NCBI GenBank assembly: GCA_030840335.1
Contig: JAUZFR010000061.1
Coordinates: forward strand, 1-33,857
From: Actinomycetota bacterium
Lineage (GTDB): Bacteria; Actinomycetota; Actinomycetes; Actinomycetales; Microbacteriaceae
DNA: 33,857 bases
Direction of reading: 5' to 3'
The notes under the pieces were generated by a model. That model was not told the origin of the DNA and searched no databases. It was given only the letters and a program-made list of their open reading frames with translations. The position numbers and the translations under genes are program-made. Below, in pieces: positions 9,108 to 16,678 of this stretch; position 1 is the first letter of the stretch; each line of letters begins with the position of its first letter.

Positions 9108-9554
9108 CTACTGAGCGACCTGGGAAAGGGTGTACGGCTTCGGCTGCTGCGCAGCGTGCGGGTGCTCCGGGCCGGCGTACACCTTCAGCTTGGTGAGCTG
9201 GGCGCGACCGATCGAGTTCTTCGGGAGCATTCCGCGAACGGCCTTCTCCACTGCACGCGTCGGGTGCTTTTCGAGCATCTCCGCGTAGGTGGTAGCCGTC
9301 AGGCCTCCCGGGTAACCCGAGTGGCGGTAGGCCTTCTTCTGAGCGAGCTTCGCACCGGTGAGGGCGATCTTCTCGGCGTTGATGATGATGACGAAGTCAC
9401 CCATGTCCATGTGCGGAGCAAAGGTTGCCTTGTGCTTGCCGCGCAGGAGCGTGGCAGCGTGGCTGGCCAGACGACCGAGAACGATGTCGGTAGCGTCGAT
9501 GATGACCCAGTCGCGCTGAACGTCAGCGGGCTTGGGCGAGAACGTGCGAGTCAC
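9108..9554 (-). CDS. rplM: 50S ribosomal protein L13
   Basis: A 148-residue L13, an early 50S assembly protein. The start is GTG at 9554-9552 (residues [16 protein letters not shown]), which gives the standard actinobacterial N-terminus; the frame is open upstream but the extra residues resemble nothing in L13. Core motifs include [19 protein letters not shown] and [18 protein letters not shown]. It lies 141 nt after truA on the same strand. The gap contains a leader hairpin, so L13 synthesis may be feedback-controlled as it is in other bacteria. Confidence 0.97.
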   Translation of the reverse strand: MTRTFSPKPADVQRDWVIIDATDIVLGRLASHAATLLRGKHKATFAPHMDMGDFVIIINAEKIALTGAKLAQKKAYRHSGYPGGLTATTYAEMLEKHPTRAVEKAVRGMLPKNSIGRAQLTKLKVYAGPEHPHAAQQPKPYTLSQVAQ

Positions 9555-9607
9555 AGGTGTACTGCTTTCTGGTCGAAATGAGATGTTCGTGAATCCCGCT
9601 CCGTGGC

Positions 9608-9634
9608 GGTTCTCTGGCGGATCGCCAGCAAACC
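9608..9634 (-). promoter_or_regulatory. Candidate rplM leader hairpin
   Basis: In the rplM transcript a 6-bp stem (CTGGCG with CGCCAG, 3-nt loop) is extended by a U-G pair, a G-A mismatch and four outer pairs (GGTT with AACC). The complementary strand would have two mismatches at those positions, so the fold favours the rplM sense. It ends 53 nt before the rplM GTG. L13-S9 autoregulation through a leader is known in other phyla; function here is inference. Confidence 0.4.
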
Positions 9635-9695
9635 ATTCCGGTGGAGGGCTCAACTTCGGGTGTAGCGCACGGGGCGCAGGCACCAAGGGTCTAGA

Positions 9696-10607
9696 TTAGT
9701 CTGCTTTGGCGCTTCCGGCAACCGGAGCATCGCGCCGAGCCCGCGTCTGCTCTGCGCGCGCGGCCAGTTCGGCATCCGGCGGGTAGCCCACTTCGACGAG
9801 CGCGAGACCCTTCGCGGGCACGACCTTGAATTCGCTCGTGCGCTCGGCCGCCTCGAGGATGCCGACGATCCGGTCGACGGGCAGCTTGCCTTCGCCGACC
9901 GCGATGGATGCGCCGACCAGCGCCCGCACCATGCTGTGGCAGAACGCATCCGCTGTGACGGTCGCCCGGATGACGCCATCCGCGCCGCGTGCCCAGCCGA
10001 ATTCCTGCAGCGTTCGGATGGTCGTAGCGCCCTCGCGAGGCTTGCAATACGCAGCAAAGTCGTGCAGGCCGAGCAGGGACTTCGCGGCCGAGTCCATCGC
10101 CGCGACATCCAGTTCGCTCGGGTACCAGAGGGTGTGGTTGCGCAGCAGCGGATTGCGCGGCGCGGCGGTGTCGGCGACCGCGTATTCGTAGCGTCGCCAG
10201 ATCGCCGAGAAACGCGCGTCGAAGCCGGGCGGGGCAATTGTTGCGGACGTGACGAAAACATCCGAGCTGAGACCGGCGATGCCGTTGAGTCGCCGCGCGA
10301 GGCGGGCGGCGCGGGCCGGCGGGGAGGTGTCCTCCCTGCTTTTGCCCTTGCCCCGATGCGAGTCGTCGAGGCCCGCGAGCTGTTCGGGCGTGAGATCCAG
10401 GTGCGCAACCTGTCCGAGTGCGTGTACGCCGGCATCCGTGCGCCCGGCGACGGTGAGCGTCGGTGGAGGGCCGTAACGCTGCAGAACAATGGCGAGCGCC
10501 GCCTCCAACTCGCCCTGCACGGTACGCAGTGAGGGCTGCTTCGACCAGCCCGCGAAATTGGTGCCGTCGTATGCGATATCGAGTCGCACACGCGTCGCAG
10601 AAGTCAC
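9696..10607 (-). CDS. truA: tRNA pseudouridine(38-40) synthase
   Basis: A 303-residue enzyme that isomerises U38-U40 in the anticodon arm of many tRNAs. The catalytic aspartate is D58 in AGRTDAGVHALGQ. RLDIAYDGTNFAGW near the N-terminus and AFCHSMVRALVG in the second half are typical. There is an actinobacterial insertion rich in charged residues after about residue 70 (LTPEQLAG to LARRLNG). The start is GTG at 10607-10605, supported by a -10 box 7 nt upstream. The open frame extends further upstream but only as antisense of the ligase gene. truA normally follows rplQ directly; here about 6 kb of other genes intervene. Confidence 0.96.
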   Translation of the reverse strand: MTSATRVRLDIAYDGTNFAGWSKQPSLRTVQGELEAALAIVLQRYGPPPTLTVAGRTDAGVHALGQVAHLDLTPEQLAGLDDSHRGKGKSREDTSPPARAARLARRLNGIAGLSSDVFVTSATIAPPGFDARFSAIWRRYEYAVADTAAPRNPLLRNHTLWYPSELDVAAMDSAAKSLLGLHDFAAYCKPREGATTIRTLQEFGWARGADGVIRATVTADAFCHSMVRALVGASIAVGEGKLPVDRIVGILEAAERTSEFKVVPAKGLALVEVGYPPDAELAARAEQTRARRDAPVAGSAKAD

Positions 10608-10614
10608 CGGCCCA

Positions 10615-10620
10615 AGTTTA
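10615..10620 (-). promoter_or_regulatory. -10 element for a predicted leaderless truA transcript
   Basis: TAAACT (10620-10615) is followed by 7 nt and the truA GTG, with no ribosome site between. It sits in a 36-bp divergent gap shared with the ligase gene, so the two promoter regions must overlap. Confidence 0.55.
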
Positions 10621-10643
10621 GGCGAGAGTGCGAGGATCGAGAC

Positions 10644-11696
10644 ATGGAAACAGGCGCCGAACTCTCGATCGACCCCATGCTCGCCAAGCTGGTCACGACG
10701 GTGCCAGAGCCCGACAAAGTCGTCGGCGGCCTCGCCTACGAGCCCAAGTGGGATGGCTTTCGCGCCATCGTCTACTACGACGGGAAATCCGTCGAGATCG
10801 GCAGTCGTGGGTCCAAGATGTTGACGCGGTATTTCCCGGAGCTGGTCGAGGTGTTCACAGCGCAACTGACTGAGCCGTGCATCCTCGATGGCGAGATCGT
10901 GCTGCGCAGCGGCACCGCCGGACACGAGCGACTCGACTGGGAGGCGCTGTCGCAGCGCATCCATCCGGCCGCGAGCCGTGTCGCTCGGCTCGCCGTCGAG
11001 ACCCCGGCGTCGTTCGTCGCGTTCGACCTGCTGTCGCTGGGCGCCGTGTCGCTCGTCGAGAAGCCCTTTGAAGTACGACGCGCCGCGCTCGAGAAGCTGT
11101 TCGCCGAGACGAAGGCGCCGCTGCACCTCACGCAGACGACCCGCGACGTCGAACTGGCTCGCCGCTGGCTGACCGAGTTCGAGGGAGCTGGGCTGGACGG
11201 CGTCGTCTCGAAGCCCCTAGCGGCCCCGTATGCACAGGGCAAGCGGGTGATGTTCAAGACCAAGCACGAGCGCACCGCGGATGTCGTGCTGCTCGGCTAC
11301 CGCATCCACAAGAGCGGCGCGGGCGTCGGCTCGCTGCTGCTCGGGCTCTACGGGGATGACGGCGAATTGCACAACGTCGGCGGAGCATCCGCTTTCTCGG
11401 ATGCGCGCCGACTCGAACTGGTCGAGGAGCTCGCACCGCTCGTCAGGCGCGACGAGTCGGGCGACGTGGTGAAGAGCGAGACCGAGCGAAGCCGCTTCTC
11501 CGGCAACAAGGATGTCTCGTACGTGTCGCTCGAGCCCACGCGCGTGATCGAGGTGCGCTACGACCAGATGGAGGGATCACGTTTTCGGCACACCGTACAG
11601 TTCTTCCGCTGGCGTCCGGATCGCGATGCCACGTCGTGCACGTTCGAGCAACTCGAGAAGCCGATCGCGTACGACCTCAGCGAGGTTCTCGCCTAG
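10644..11696 (+). CDS. ligC: ATP-dependent DNA ligase, LigC type
   Basis: A 350-residue minimal ATP-dependent DNA ligase. Motif I is EPKWDGFR with the adenylated lysine K35; motif III is FVAFDLLSLG, motif IV EGAGLDGVVSKP, and motif V VMFKTKHERTADVVLLGY. An OB-fold follows (about 235-350). There is no polymerase or nuclease domain, so it is the stand-alone LigC form and not LigD. The ATG has GAGGA 7 nt upstream. It shares the accessory interval with a Prim-PolC-like polymerase (12411-13430). In mycobacteria LigC and Prim-PolC act together in base excision repair, filling and sealing short gaps. No Ku gene is visible, so classic end joining cannot be claimed. Confidence 0.92.
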   Translation: METGAELSIDPMLAKLVTTVPEPDKVVGGLAYEPKWDGFRAIVYYDGKSVEIGSRGSKMLTRYFPELVEVFTAQLTEPCILDGEIVLRSGTAGHERLDWEALSQRIHPAASRVARLAVETPASFVAFDLLSLGAVSLVEKPFEVRRAALEKLFAETKAPLHLTQTTRDVELARRWLTEFEGAGLDGVVSKPLAAPYAQGKRVMFKTKHERTADVVLLGYRIHKSGAGVGSLLLGLYGDDGELHNVGGASAFSDARRLELVEELAPLVRRDESGDVVKSETERSRFSGNKDVSYVSLEPTRVIEVRYDQMEGSRFRHTVQFFRWRPDRDATSCTFEQLEKPIAYDLSEVLA

Positions 11697-11753
11697 CCCA
11701 ACCCACTTACCCGCCCCCCTGCAGGCCCGTGCGGAATGGGAGGGAGGGCGCGC

Positions 11754-12389
11754 TCAGTCTCCGAAGAAATGCACGAGCGTCGGCAGCACCGGGGAAGCCA
11801 GCGCCACGAAGGCGACGACGTTCAGCAGCACACTCCCCCAGAACGCCGATCGAAATCGGGTCTTCTTCGTCTTGTGCCGAAGGATCTGCTGGGCGACGAT
11901 CGCGCCGGGCCATCCGCCAATGAGTCCGAGGGAGAGAAGGATGCTCTCCGAGATCCGCCAACGCCCGGCCACCGCCGCAGACTTGTCGACCGCGTACGCA
12001 ACGAAACACAACACGCTCGCACCGAGATACAGGATCGCAACCCAGTACGGCACCGGGCTCGCGAGAGACACCAGCACGTACACCGCCAGGAACGCGGGGA
12101 TAGCTACGAAGCTGACAATGCCCGGGCGCACCGGATAGCGCGCGCGACGGATGCCGTCGGCCGGCCCGCTGCCGACGATTTGCGCGCGCTTCGCCCTGCG
12201 CCGTCCATCCGGGGCGAGTTCGAGCTCGAACTCGAGGTCGTCGCCAAGCAAGGGGCGTCGAGAACTGAACGGAAAGGCCTCGATGTGAACGAAAACCTGC
12301 TCGCCGCCGGGCGGTGTTATGAACCCGAATCCGCGCGCATCGTTCCAAAACGTGAGACCGCCGGTGAGGCGCTCACGTGATGAAGACAT
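11754..12389 (-). CDS. Cold-shock domain fused to DUF1294 membrane domain
   Basis: A 211-residue protein. Residues 1 to about 70 form a cold-shock domain with RNP1-like RGFGFI and RNP2-like VFVHIEAF, a fold that binds single-stranded RNA or DNA. Residues about 85-211 are hydrophobic with four likely membrane segments and the DUF1294 signature (YAVDKSAAVAGRWRISE, GGWPGAIVAQQILRHKT). The function of DUF1294 is unknown to me; the fusion suggests a nucleic-acid binder tethered to the membrane. The start is set by a -10 box 6 nt upstream of the ATG. It is convergent with ligC and just downstream of the Prim-PolC-like gene, but has its own promoter. Confidence 0.9.
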   Translation of the reverse strand: MSSSRERLTGGLTFWNDARGFGFITPPGGEQVFVHIEAFPFSSRRPLLGDDLEFELELAPDGRRRAKRAQIVGSGPADGIRRARYPVRPGIVSFVAIPAFLAVYVLVSLASPVPYWVAILYLGASVLCFVAYAVDKSAAVAGRWRISESILLSLGLIGGWPGAIVAQQILRHKTKKTRFRSAFWGSVLLNVVAFVALASPVLPTLVHFFGD

Positions 12390-12395
12390 AAACCG

Positions 12396-12401
12396 ATGCT
12401 A
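12396..12401 (-). promoter_or_regulatory. -10 element for a predicted leaderless CSD-DUF1294 transcript
   Basis: TAGCAT (12401-12396) lies 6 nt before the ATG at 12389, inside the 21-bp gap after the polymerase gene. No Shine-Dalgarno is present, so the mRNA probably starts at the ATG. Confidence 0.55.
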
Positions 12402-12410
12402 ACCCGCACC

Positions 12411-13430
12411 TCAGTCGTGTTTGGCTCGACTTGGCTGTACGCGCGGCGGCTCCCCCGGCATCTTGGGAAAATCAGGTGGGAACGGAAGTTCGCCGAGACC
12501 GTTTTCGAGGTCGCGAGCCCACCACTCGAGCAGCACATCGATCGTGCCCGGGTTCTCCGACATGTCCGCCCACGGGTCTCCCGTGGCTTGCAGTCGAGCG
12601 GGGACGGTCAGCACCGTGAAGTCTCGGGGATCAACCGTCGGCAATTCGTCCCAGGTCACCGGGCAGGACACCGCTGCATGCGGCAGCGCCCGCGGACTGT
12701 ACGCGCCCGCCATGGTGCGGTCCCTGTTCGCCTGGTTGAAGTCGACGAAGATGCGCTCGCCGCGCTCTTCCTTCCACCAGGCCGTCGTGACGGCTTCGGG
12801 CATCCGCCGTTCGAGTTCTCGGGCGGCGGCGATGACCGCGTGCCGCACATCCAGAAACTCGCGAGTCGCTTCAATCGGCGCGAAGACGTGAACGCCGCGA
12901 TTGCCGGATGTCTTCACGAACGCGCCAAGGCCGGCTTCGGCGAGGACGGTGCGCAGTTCGAGCGCGGCAGTCACCGCATCGGCAAAGGTCGTCCCGGGCT
13001 GCGGGTCGAGGTCGATTCGCAACTGGTCGGGGTTATTCGAGTTTTCCGCGCGCGATGCCCAGGGATGGAACACGATCGTGTTCATCTGCGCGGCCCAGAC
13101 CGCGGCCGCCGGTTCGTCGAGAACGAGCTGCGGATGTGAGCGACCGCTCGGATACACGACCGGCACCGATCGCACGAAGTCAGGCGCGCCCTTGGGAGGG
13201 TTCTTCGAGAAGAACTGTTCGCCGTCGACGCCGTCCGAAAACCTCTGAAGCGACACCGGTCGATCACCGTTCGCCGCGATGAACGGAGTGCCCACCTCGA
13301 CGAGATAGCGAGCGAGATCCAGCTTCGTGATGCCGACCTCCGGCCAGAGCACGCGTGAGGGGCTCGAGATGCGCACGACGCGCGTTCCCGAAGGGCTGTC
13401 GATCTCGAGCAGTTCGGCTTCGGTTGCCAT
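12411..13430 (-). CDS. LigD-polymerase-family primase-polymerase (Prim-PolC-like)
   Basis: A 339-residue archaeo-eukaryotic primase-type polymerase matching the polymerase domain of LigD but encoded alone. The catalytic aspartates are D140 and D142 in LRIDLDPQPG and D230 in IFVDFNQANRDRT. KTSGNRGVHVFAPI (173-186) is the family nucleotide/phosphate-binding motif. N-terminal VLWPEVGITKLDLARYL is also typical. Enzymes of this family incorporate ribonucleotides to fill short DNA gaps. With the LigC-type ligase 1.7 kb away it fits a repair pair; the two genes are on opposite strands, so they are not one operon. The ATG follows a -10 box by 6 nt. Confidence 0.92.
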   Translation of the reverse strand: MATEAELLEIDSPSGTRVVRISSPSRVLWPEVGITKLDLARYLVEVGTPFIAANGDRPVSLQRFSDGVDGEQFFSKNPPKGAPDFVRSVPVVYPSGRSHPQLVLDEPAAAVWAAQMNTIVFHPWASRAENSNNPDQLRIDLDPQPGTTFADAVTAALELRTVLAEAGLGAFVKTSGNRGVHVFAPIEATREFLDVRHAVIAAARELERRMPEAVTTAWWKEERGERIFVDFNQANRDRTMAGAYSPRALPHAAVSCPVTWDELPTVDPRDFTVLTVPARLQATGDPWADMSENPGTIDVLLEWWARDLENGLGELPFPPDFPKMPGEPPRVQPSRAKHD

Positions 13431-13436
13431 GCTCTC

Positions 13437-13442
13437 AACCTA
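13437..13442 (-). promoter_or_regulatory. -10 element for a predicted leaderless polymerase transcript
   Basis: TAGGTT (13442-13437) is 6 nt before the ATG at 13430, with no ribosome site. It shares a 71-bp divergent gap with the acyltransferase gene. Confidence 0.55.
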
Positions 13443-13460
13443 CTCGCCACCTCCGCGAAG

Positions 13461-13489
13461 TTGACGGACCGACCAAGGTGGGCAAGGCT
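13461..13489 (+). promoter_or_regulatory. Possible promoter of the acyltransferase gene
   Basis: A good -35 box TTGACG (13461-13466) is followed after 17 bp by AAGGCT (13484-13489), a weak -10. The start codon at 13502 is 12 nt downstream. No clear Shine-Dalgarno precedes it. Confidence 0.35.
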
Positions 13490-13501
13490 CGTTGAAGTCT
13501 T

Positions 13502-15382
13502 ATGGCTAAAAAACTCCTCCCCACAACACCACCGCCGGTGCCGCCCGCCGTGCGGGTTCAGTCGTCGCAACTGCCGGGCCTCGATGGGTTGCGCGCAATT
13601 GCGGTGGCGGCGGTTGTGGTGTTTCATGTGTTTCCCGGCGTCGCCCCCGGGGGCGGTATCGGCGTCGATATCTTCTTTGTGATCAGCGGTTTTCTGATCA
13701 CTGGATTGCTGATCCGCGAGCGCGCGAGGAGTGGGCGCATCCGGTTCGGCAGCTTCTGGGTGAGGCGGGCGCGACGGCTGCTGCCCGCGCTCCTCATCCT
13801 GGTCGCCGTGTGCTCGACGGCAGCACTGTTCGTCGGCAGCGACCTGCTGGTGGGAATCGGCCGCCAGGTGCTCGGGGCTGGCACTTTTAGCAGCAACTGG
13901 CTCGCGATCGCGGACGGCACGAGCTATTTCACCGGCACCACGCCGGAGCTGTTCCGCAACCTGTGGTCGCTCTCCGTCGAAGAGCAGTTCTACCTGGTCT
14001 GGCCGTTCATCGTGCTTCTGGTCGTGCTCGTGCGGCACCGCTCGATTCGCACGATGCTCTTCGTGTTGCTGGCCGTCGCATCCGCGACGGCCATGGCGCT
14101 TCTCTACGTGCCCGGGGTGGATGCGACGCGCGTCTACTACGGCACCGACACCCACAGCTTCGGTCTGGCCATCGGTGCAGCTCTCGCGGTCCTGACCTCG
14201 GACATGTCGAGGACTCATCTCGAATGGTCGAGATGGCAGCGACGGCTGCTTCCGATCCCCGGCGCGATCGCGGTTCTCGCGCTCCTGGGGCTTGCGGTGG
14301 TTTTGCCCGCCGACACTGCGCTGACCTTCCGTGGCGGGCTCGCTCTCGTCGCGGTGCTGACGGCCGTCGCCATCTGGGCGTCGATCATCCCCGGCTCCGC
14401 CCTCGGGCGCGTGCTGGATGTCCCTCCGCTCGCCTGGGTTGGAAAGCGTTCGTACGGCATCTACCTGTGGCACTGGCCGGTTCTGGTGCTCCTCCTGGCA
14501 GCTCTGCCGACCTGGCAGGATGACCCGACTCTCGTCTGGGTTCTGGGCGCCGTCACGGTCGCCATCACCGTCGGAGCCGCCGCCCTGTCATATCGATTCG
14601 TCGAGTCGCCCATCCGCCGCAACGGTTTCCGGGCCGCGTTTGGATCCGGTTTCCGGGCCGGCCCACGACGAGGACTGCGCGTGATCAGCGCCATCCTTTC
14701 GGTGCTGCTGCTCTTCGGCGCCGTCGGCGCAACTTCGGTCGCCATCGCCGGGGCGCCGCGGGAGGGCCTTGCGCAGGAGGATATCGCCGCGGGCAAGGTC
14801 GCATTGGCGAACGCCCGCAGCCTGCCGCCGCCAACTCCAGGGGAGGCCGGCAGTCGTCTGACCGCGATCGGCGACTCCGTCATGCTGGCCGCTGCTCCCG
14901 AACTGCAACAGAAGTTCCCCGGGATCACGATCGACGCGGTCGTTTCGCGGCAGATGAGCAAGTTGCCTGCGATCGTTCACCGACTCGTGGAGCGCAACCA
15001 AATCCGCCACACGCTCGTGATCGGCCTCGGCACCAACGGATACATCGCCCGTCCGTCGCTCGAGGAGGTGCGGAAGATGCTCGGACCCGATCGGCAAATC
15101 GTGCTGATCAATATTCAGGCCCCGCGAGGATGGGAGTCGAGCGTGAACCGGATCCTGTCGAGCTTCGCAGCGGACTACAACAACGTCGAGTTGGCCGACT
15201 GGCACCGCGCGATCTCGAGCCGCATCTCGATCCTCGCGCCCGACCACATCCATCCGGGACCGACCGGCGGTAGCATCTACGCGAACGCGGTGGGCGCCGC
15301 GCTTCGTCGGCTGGCTGACCTGCCGCCATACCCGAACGTCAACGACCTGCGGGTGCCGACACCGACGGCCTCGCGTCGGTAG
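13502..15382 (+). CDS. Membrane acyltransferase 3 with C-terminal SGNH domain (OafA/YrhL type)
   Basis: A 626-residue protein. Residues about 25-375 are an acyltransferase-3 domain with about ten membrane helices, opening with PGLDGLRAIAVAAVVVFH and VDIFFVISGFLITG, then WSLSVEEQFYLVWP and SYGIYLWHWPVL. A further membrane helix (about 395-420) leads to an extracytoplasmic SGNH esterase-like domain with GDS (S459), GTNGY and the DHIH pair (D581/H584). Such proteins move acetyl groups across the membrane onto cell-wall polymers, peptidoglycan or glycolipids; the acceptor here cannot be read from sequence. A Pro-rich cytoplasmic N-terminus precedes the first helix. It stands alone on the plus strand in the accessory interval. 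Confidence 0.93.
   Translation: MAKKLLPTTPPPVPPAVRVQSSQLPGLDGLRAIAVAAVVVFHVFPGVAPGGGIGVDIFFVISGFLITGLLIRERARSGRIRFGSFWVRRARRLLPALLILVAVCSTAALFVGSDLLVGIGRQVLGAGTFSSNWLAIADGTSYFTGTTPELFRNLWSLSVEEQFYLVWPFIVLLVVLVRHRSIRTMLFVLLAVASATAMALLYVPGVDATRVYYGTDTHSFGLAIGAALAVLTSDMSRTHLEWSRWQRRLLPIPGAIAVLALLGLAVVLPADTALTFRGGLALVAVLTAVAIWASIIPGSALGRVLDVPPLAWVGKRSYGIYLWHWPVLVLLLAALPTWQDDPTLVWVLGAVTVAITVGAAALSYRFVESPIRRNGFRAAFGSGFRAGPRRGLRVISAILSVLLLFGAVGATSVAIAGAPREGLAQEDIAAGKVALANARSLPPPTPGEAGSRLTAIGDSVMLAAAPELQQKFPGITIDAVVSRQMSKLPAIVHRLVERNQIRHTLVIGLGTNGYIARPSLEEVRKMLGPDRQIVLINIQAPRGWESSVNRILSSFAADYNNVELADWHRAISSRISILAPDHIHPGPTGGSIYANAVGAALRRLADLPPYPNVNDLRVPTPTASRR
15361..15380 (+). terminator. Hairpin at the 3' end of the acyltransferase gene
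   Basis: A perfect 7-bp stem (15361-15367 with 15374-15380) and 6-nt loop overlap the stop codon. No T-run follows, so termination is uncertain. It may serve 3'-end protection. Confidence 0.35.
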
Positions 15383-15508
15383 ACCTTGCGCCCGGGCGCT
15401 CATCGGCTCGCATGCCCGGCACCGGGTGACTTGACGCAAATGGCTGCCACCCCGACGGAATAACAGCCATATGGGTCAACTCGAGGTCGGCGCGGGGGCG
15501 GGGGCGGG
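15383..15508. other. Convergent intergenic gap
   Basis: No gene is seen in these 126 bp between convergent acyltransferase and GNAT genes. It contains an inverted repeat ATGGCTG/CAGCCAT (15440-15446 with 15464-15470, 17-nt loop) and a G-rich run on the plus strand (about 15493-15508, three runs of G). Either may help transcription end from one side; neither is a standard intrinsic terminator. Confidence 0.4.
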
Positions 15509-16534
15509 TCAGTAGACCTTCGTGAAGGCGATCTGGCGGGTCGTCTCGGTGAAGCCCATGCCGCGGTAAAGGCCGAGGGCTCCGCTGGGGTTGTCGGAGT
15601 CGACATCCAGTTCCGCGCGTTCGTAACCGGCGGCGCGGAAAGACTGGAAAGCTCGGGCCAGCAGCGCGGGGGCGATGCCCTTCCTCCGCCATTCCCGAAC
15701 GACGCCGACGATCGCGATGTAGCCACTCGAGAAGCCCTCGAGCTCCCAGTCCGCTTCGACGACGTCCGTGATCAGCAGTCCAACCACTTCGCCCACATCG
15801 GTGACCGCCAGGAACGAGTGTTCGGCACGGAAACTCGGCAACGCCAACATCGAGTTCCACTGCTCGGTCGAGGTGGGCTGGCTGCCCCAGTGGTCCTGGA
15901 ACGCCGAGTCTTTCGCCTTCATCGCCGCCTCGGAGTAATCCGCCGAAAACGTGACAAGCCGGATGTCCGGCGGCAGTTCCACTTCGGGGATCGGGTCCGC
16001 GATGTCGCGACGCTGGCCAAGGAACCACCTGGTCGGCTCGAAGTCGAAGTGAGCGTAAAGTTGCGCCGCCGACGCAGCTCGCTCCTCGGTGAAGAGCATC
16101 AGCCATCCGGGCAGCGTCTTGTCGGAGGACGCGAGCTGCTGTAGACCGCGCGCGTTCTCCCATGCCAGCAGTGTCCGCCCAATGCCTTCGCCACGGCGAT
16201 CCGGATGCACGCCGCCGAGGAGGATGGAACGCACCAGTGTGTCTTGCCCCGGCGGCATGATAACCAGTCCGTGCGCGACAAACATGCCCGTGGCGGCATC
16301 GATCGCGATCAGCGAGTCATCAACGAGATCTACATAGGAATGGCCGAGTTCTTCGGCGATTTCTTCACGGGTTTCGACGTAGTTCGGATGATCCGCGAGC
16401 GCAATGGCGCGCGACAGGCCGACCAGGTCGTCAAGATCGGCGAGGCGGATCGGGCGCCAGACGAGCCGGTCGGTATCAGGTGGCTGTGTCACAGACGGCA
16501 CCGGGACCCGGCTGCTCAACGGAGAGTTCGTCAT
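15509..16534 (-). CDS. Tandem-GNAT N-acetyltransferase family protein
   Basis: A 341-residue protein with two GNAT folds: about 25-185 (acetyl-CoA loop VHPDRRGEGIGRTLL) and about 195-341 (loop VVREWRRKGIAPALL, then DVDSDNPSGALGLYRGMGF). The two-domain layout and the second-half motifs resemble mycothiol synthase MshD, but similarity by eye is not enough to assign that reaction; many uncharacterised actinobacterial tandem GNATs look alike. The start ATG at 16534 is chosen because a TAGGGT -10 box lies 8 nt upstream. It is 100 nt past the rplQ terminator and therefore a separate transcription unit. Confidence 0.85.
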   Translation of the reverse strand: MTNSPLSSRVPVPSVTQPPDTDRLVWRPIRLADLDDLVGLSRAIALADHPNYVETREEIAEELGHSYVDLVDDSLIAIDAATGMFVAHGLVIMPPGQDTLVRSILLGGVHPDRRGEGIGRTLLAWENARGLQQLASSDKTLPGWLMLFTEERAASAAQLYAHFDFEPTRWFLGQRRDIADPIPEVELPPDIRLVTFSADYSEAAMKAKDSAFQDHWGSQPTSTEQWNSMLALPSFRAEHSFLAVTDVGEVVGLLITDVVEADWELEGFSSGYIAIVGVVREWRRKGIAPALLARAFQSFRAAGYERAELDVDSDNPSGALGLYRGMGFTETTRQIAFTKVY

Positions 16535-16542
16535 GAGAATCC

Positions 16543-16588
16543 ACCCTAACGGCCGCAACTCTCGACGGTCGAGGTCGACGGCCTCGAC
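16543..16588 (-). promoter_or_regulatory. Promoter region of the GNAT gene with inverted repeat
   Basis: TAGGGT (16548-16543) is a plausible -10, 8 nt before the ATG, preceded after 18 bp by TCGACC, a weak -35. A 7-bp inverted repeat GTCGAGG/CCTCGAC (16568-16574 with 16582-16588) overlaps the -35 zone and could be an operator. The leader would be only one or two nucleotides. Confidence 0.4.
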
Positions 16589-16633
16589 GACTCCAACGCG
16601 CACGCCAACAGCGGTTAACCGGCGTAGAACTGC

Positions 16634-16661
16634 AAAAGGCCCGACTGCGAACAGTCGGGCC
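16634..16661 (-). terminator. Intrinsic terminator of the ribosomal block
   Basis: A perfect 10-bp stem (16661-16652 with 16647-16638) capped by a TTCG tetraloop and followed by TTTT (16637-16634). It begins 18 nt after the rplQ stop. This is the only textbook rho-independent terminator in the window and marks the end of the S10-spc-alpha transcription. Confidence 0.93.
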
Positions 16662-16678
16662 CCTTGGGAAACACAGAA

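Noticed and set aside
10608-11126. Upstream extension of the truA frame
   Set aside because: Antisense to ligC, with no TruA similarity; the leaderless GTG at 10607 fits the family N-terminus.
10644-13430. Classical Ku-LigD non-homologous end joining
   Set aside because: The ligase and polymerase are separate stand-alone proteins and no Ku gene is in the window; a LigC/Prim-PolC role fits better.
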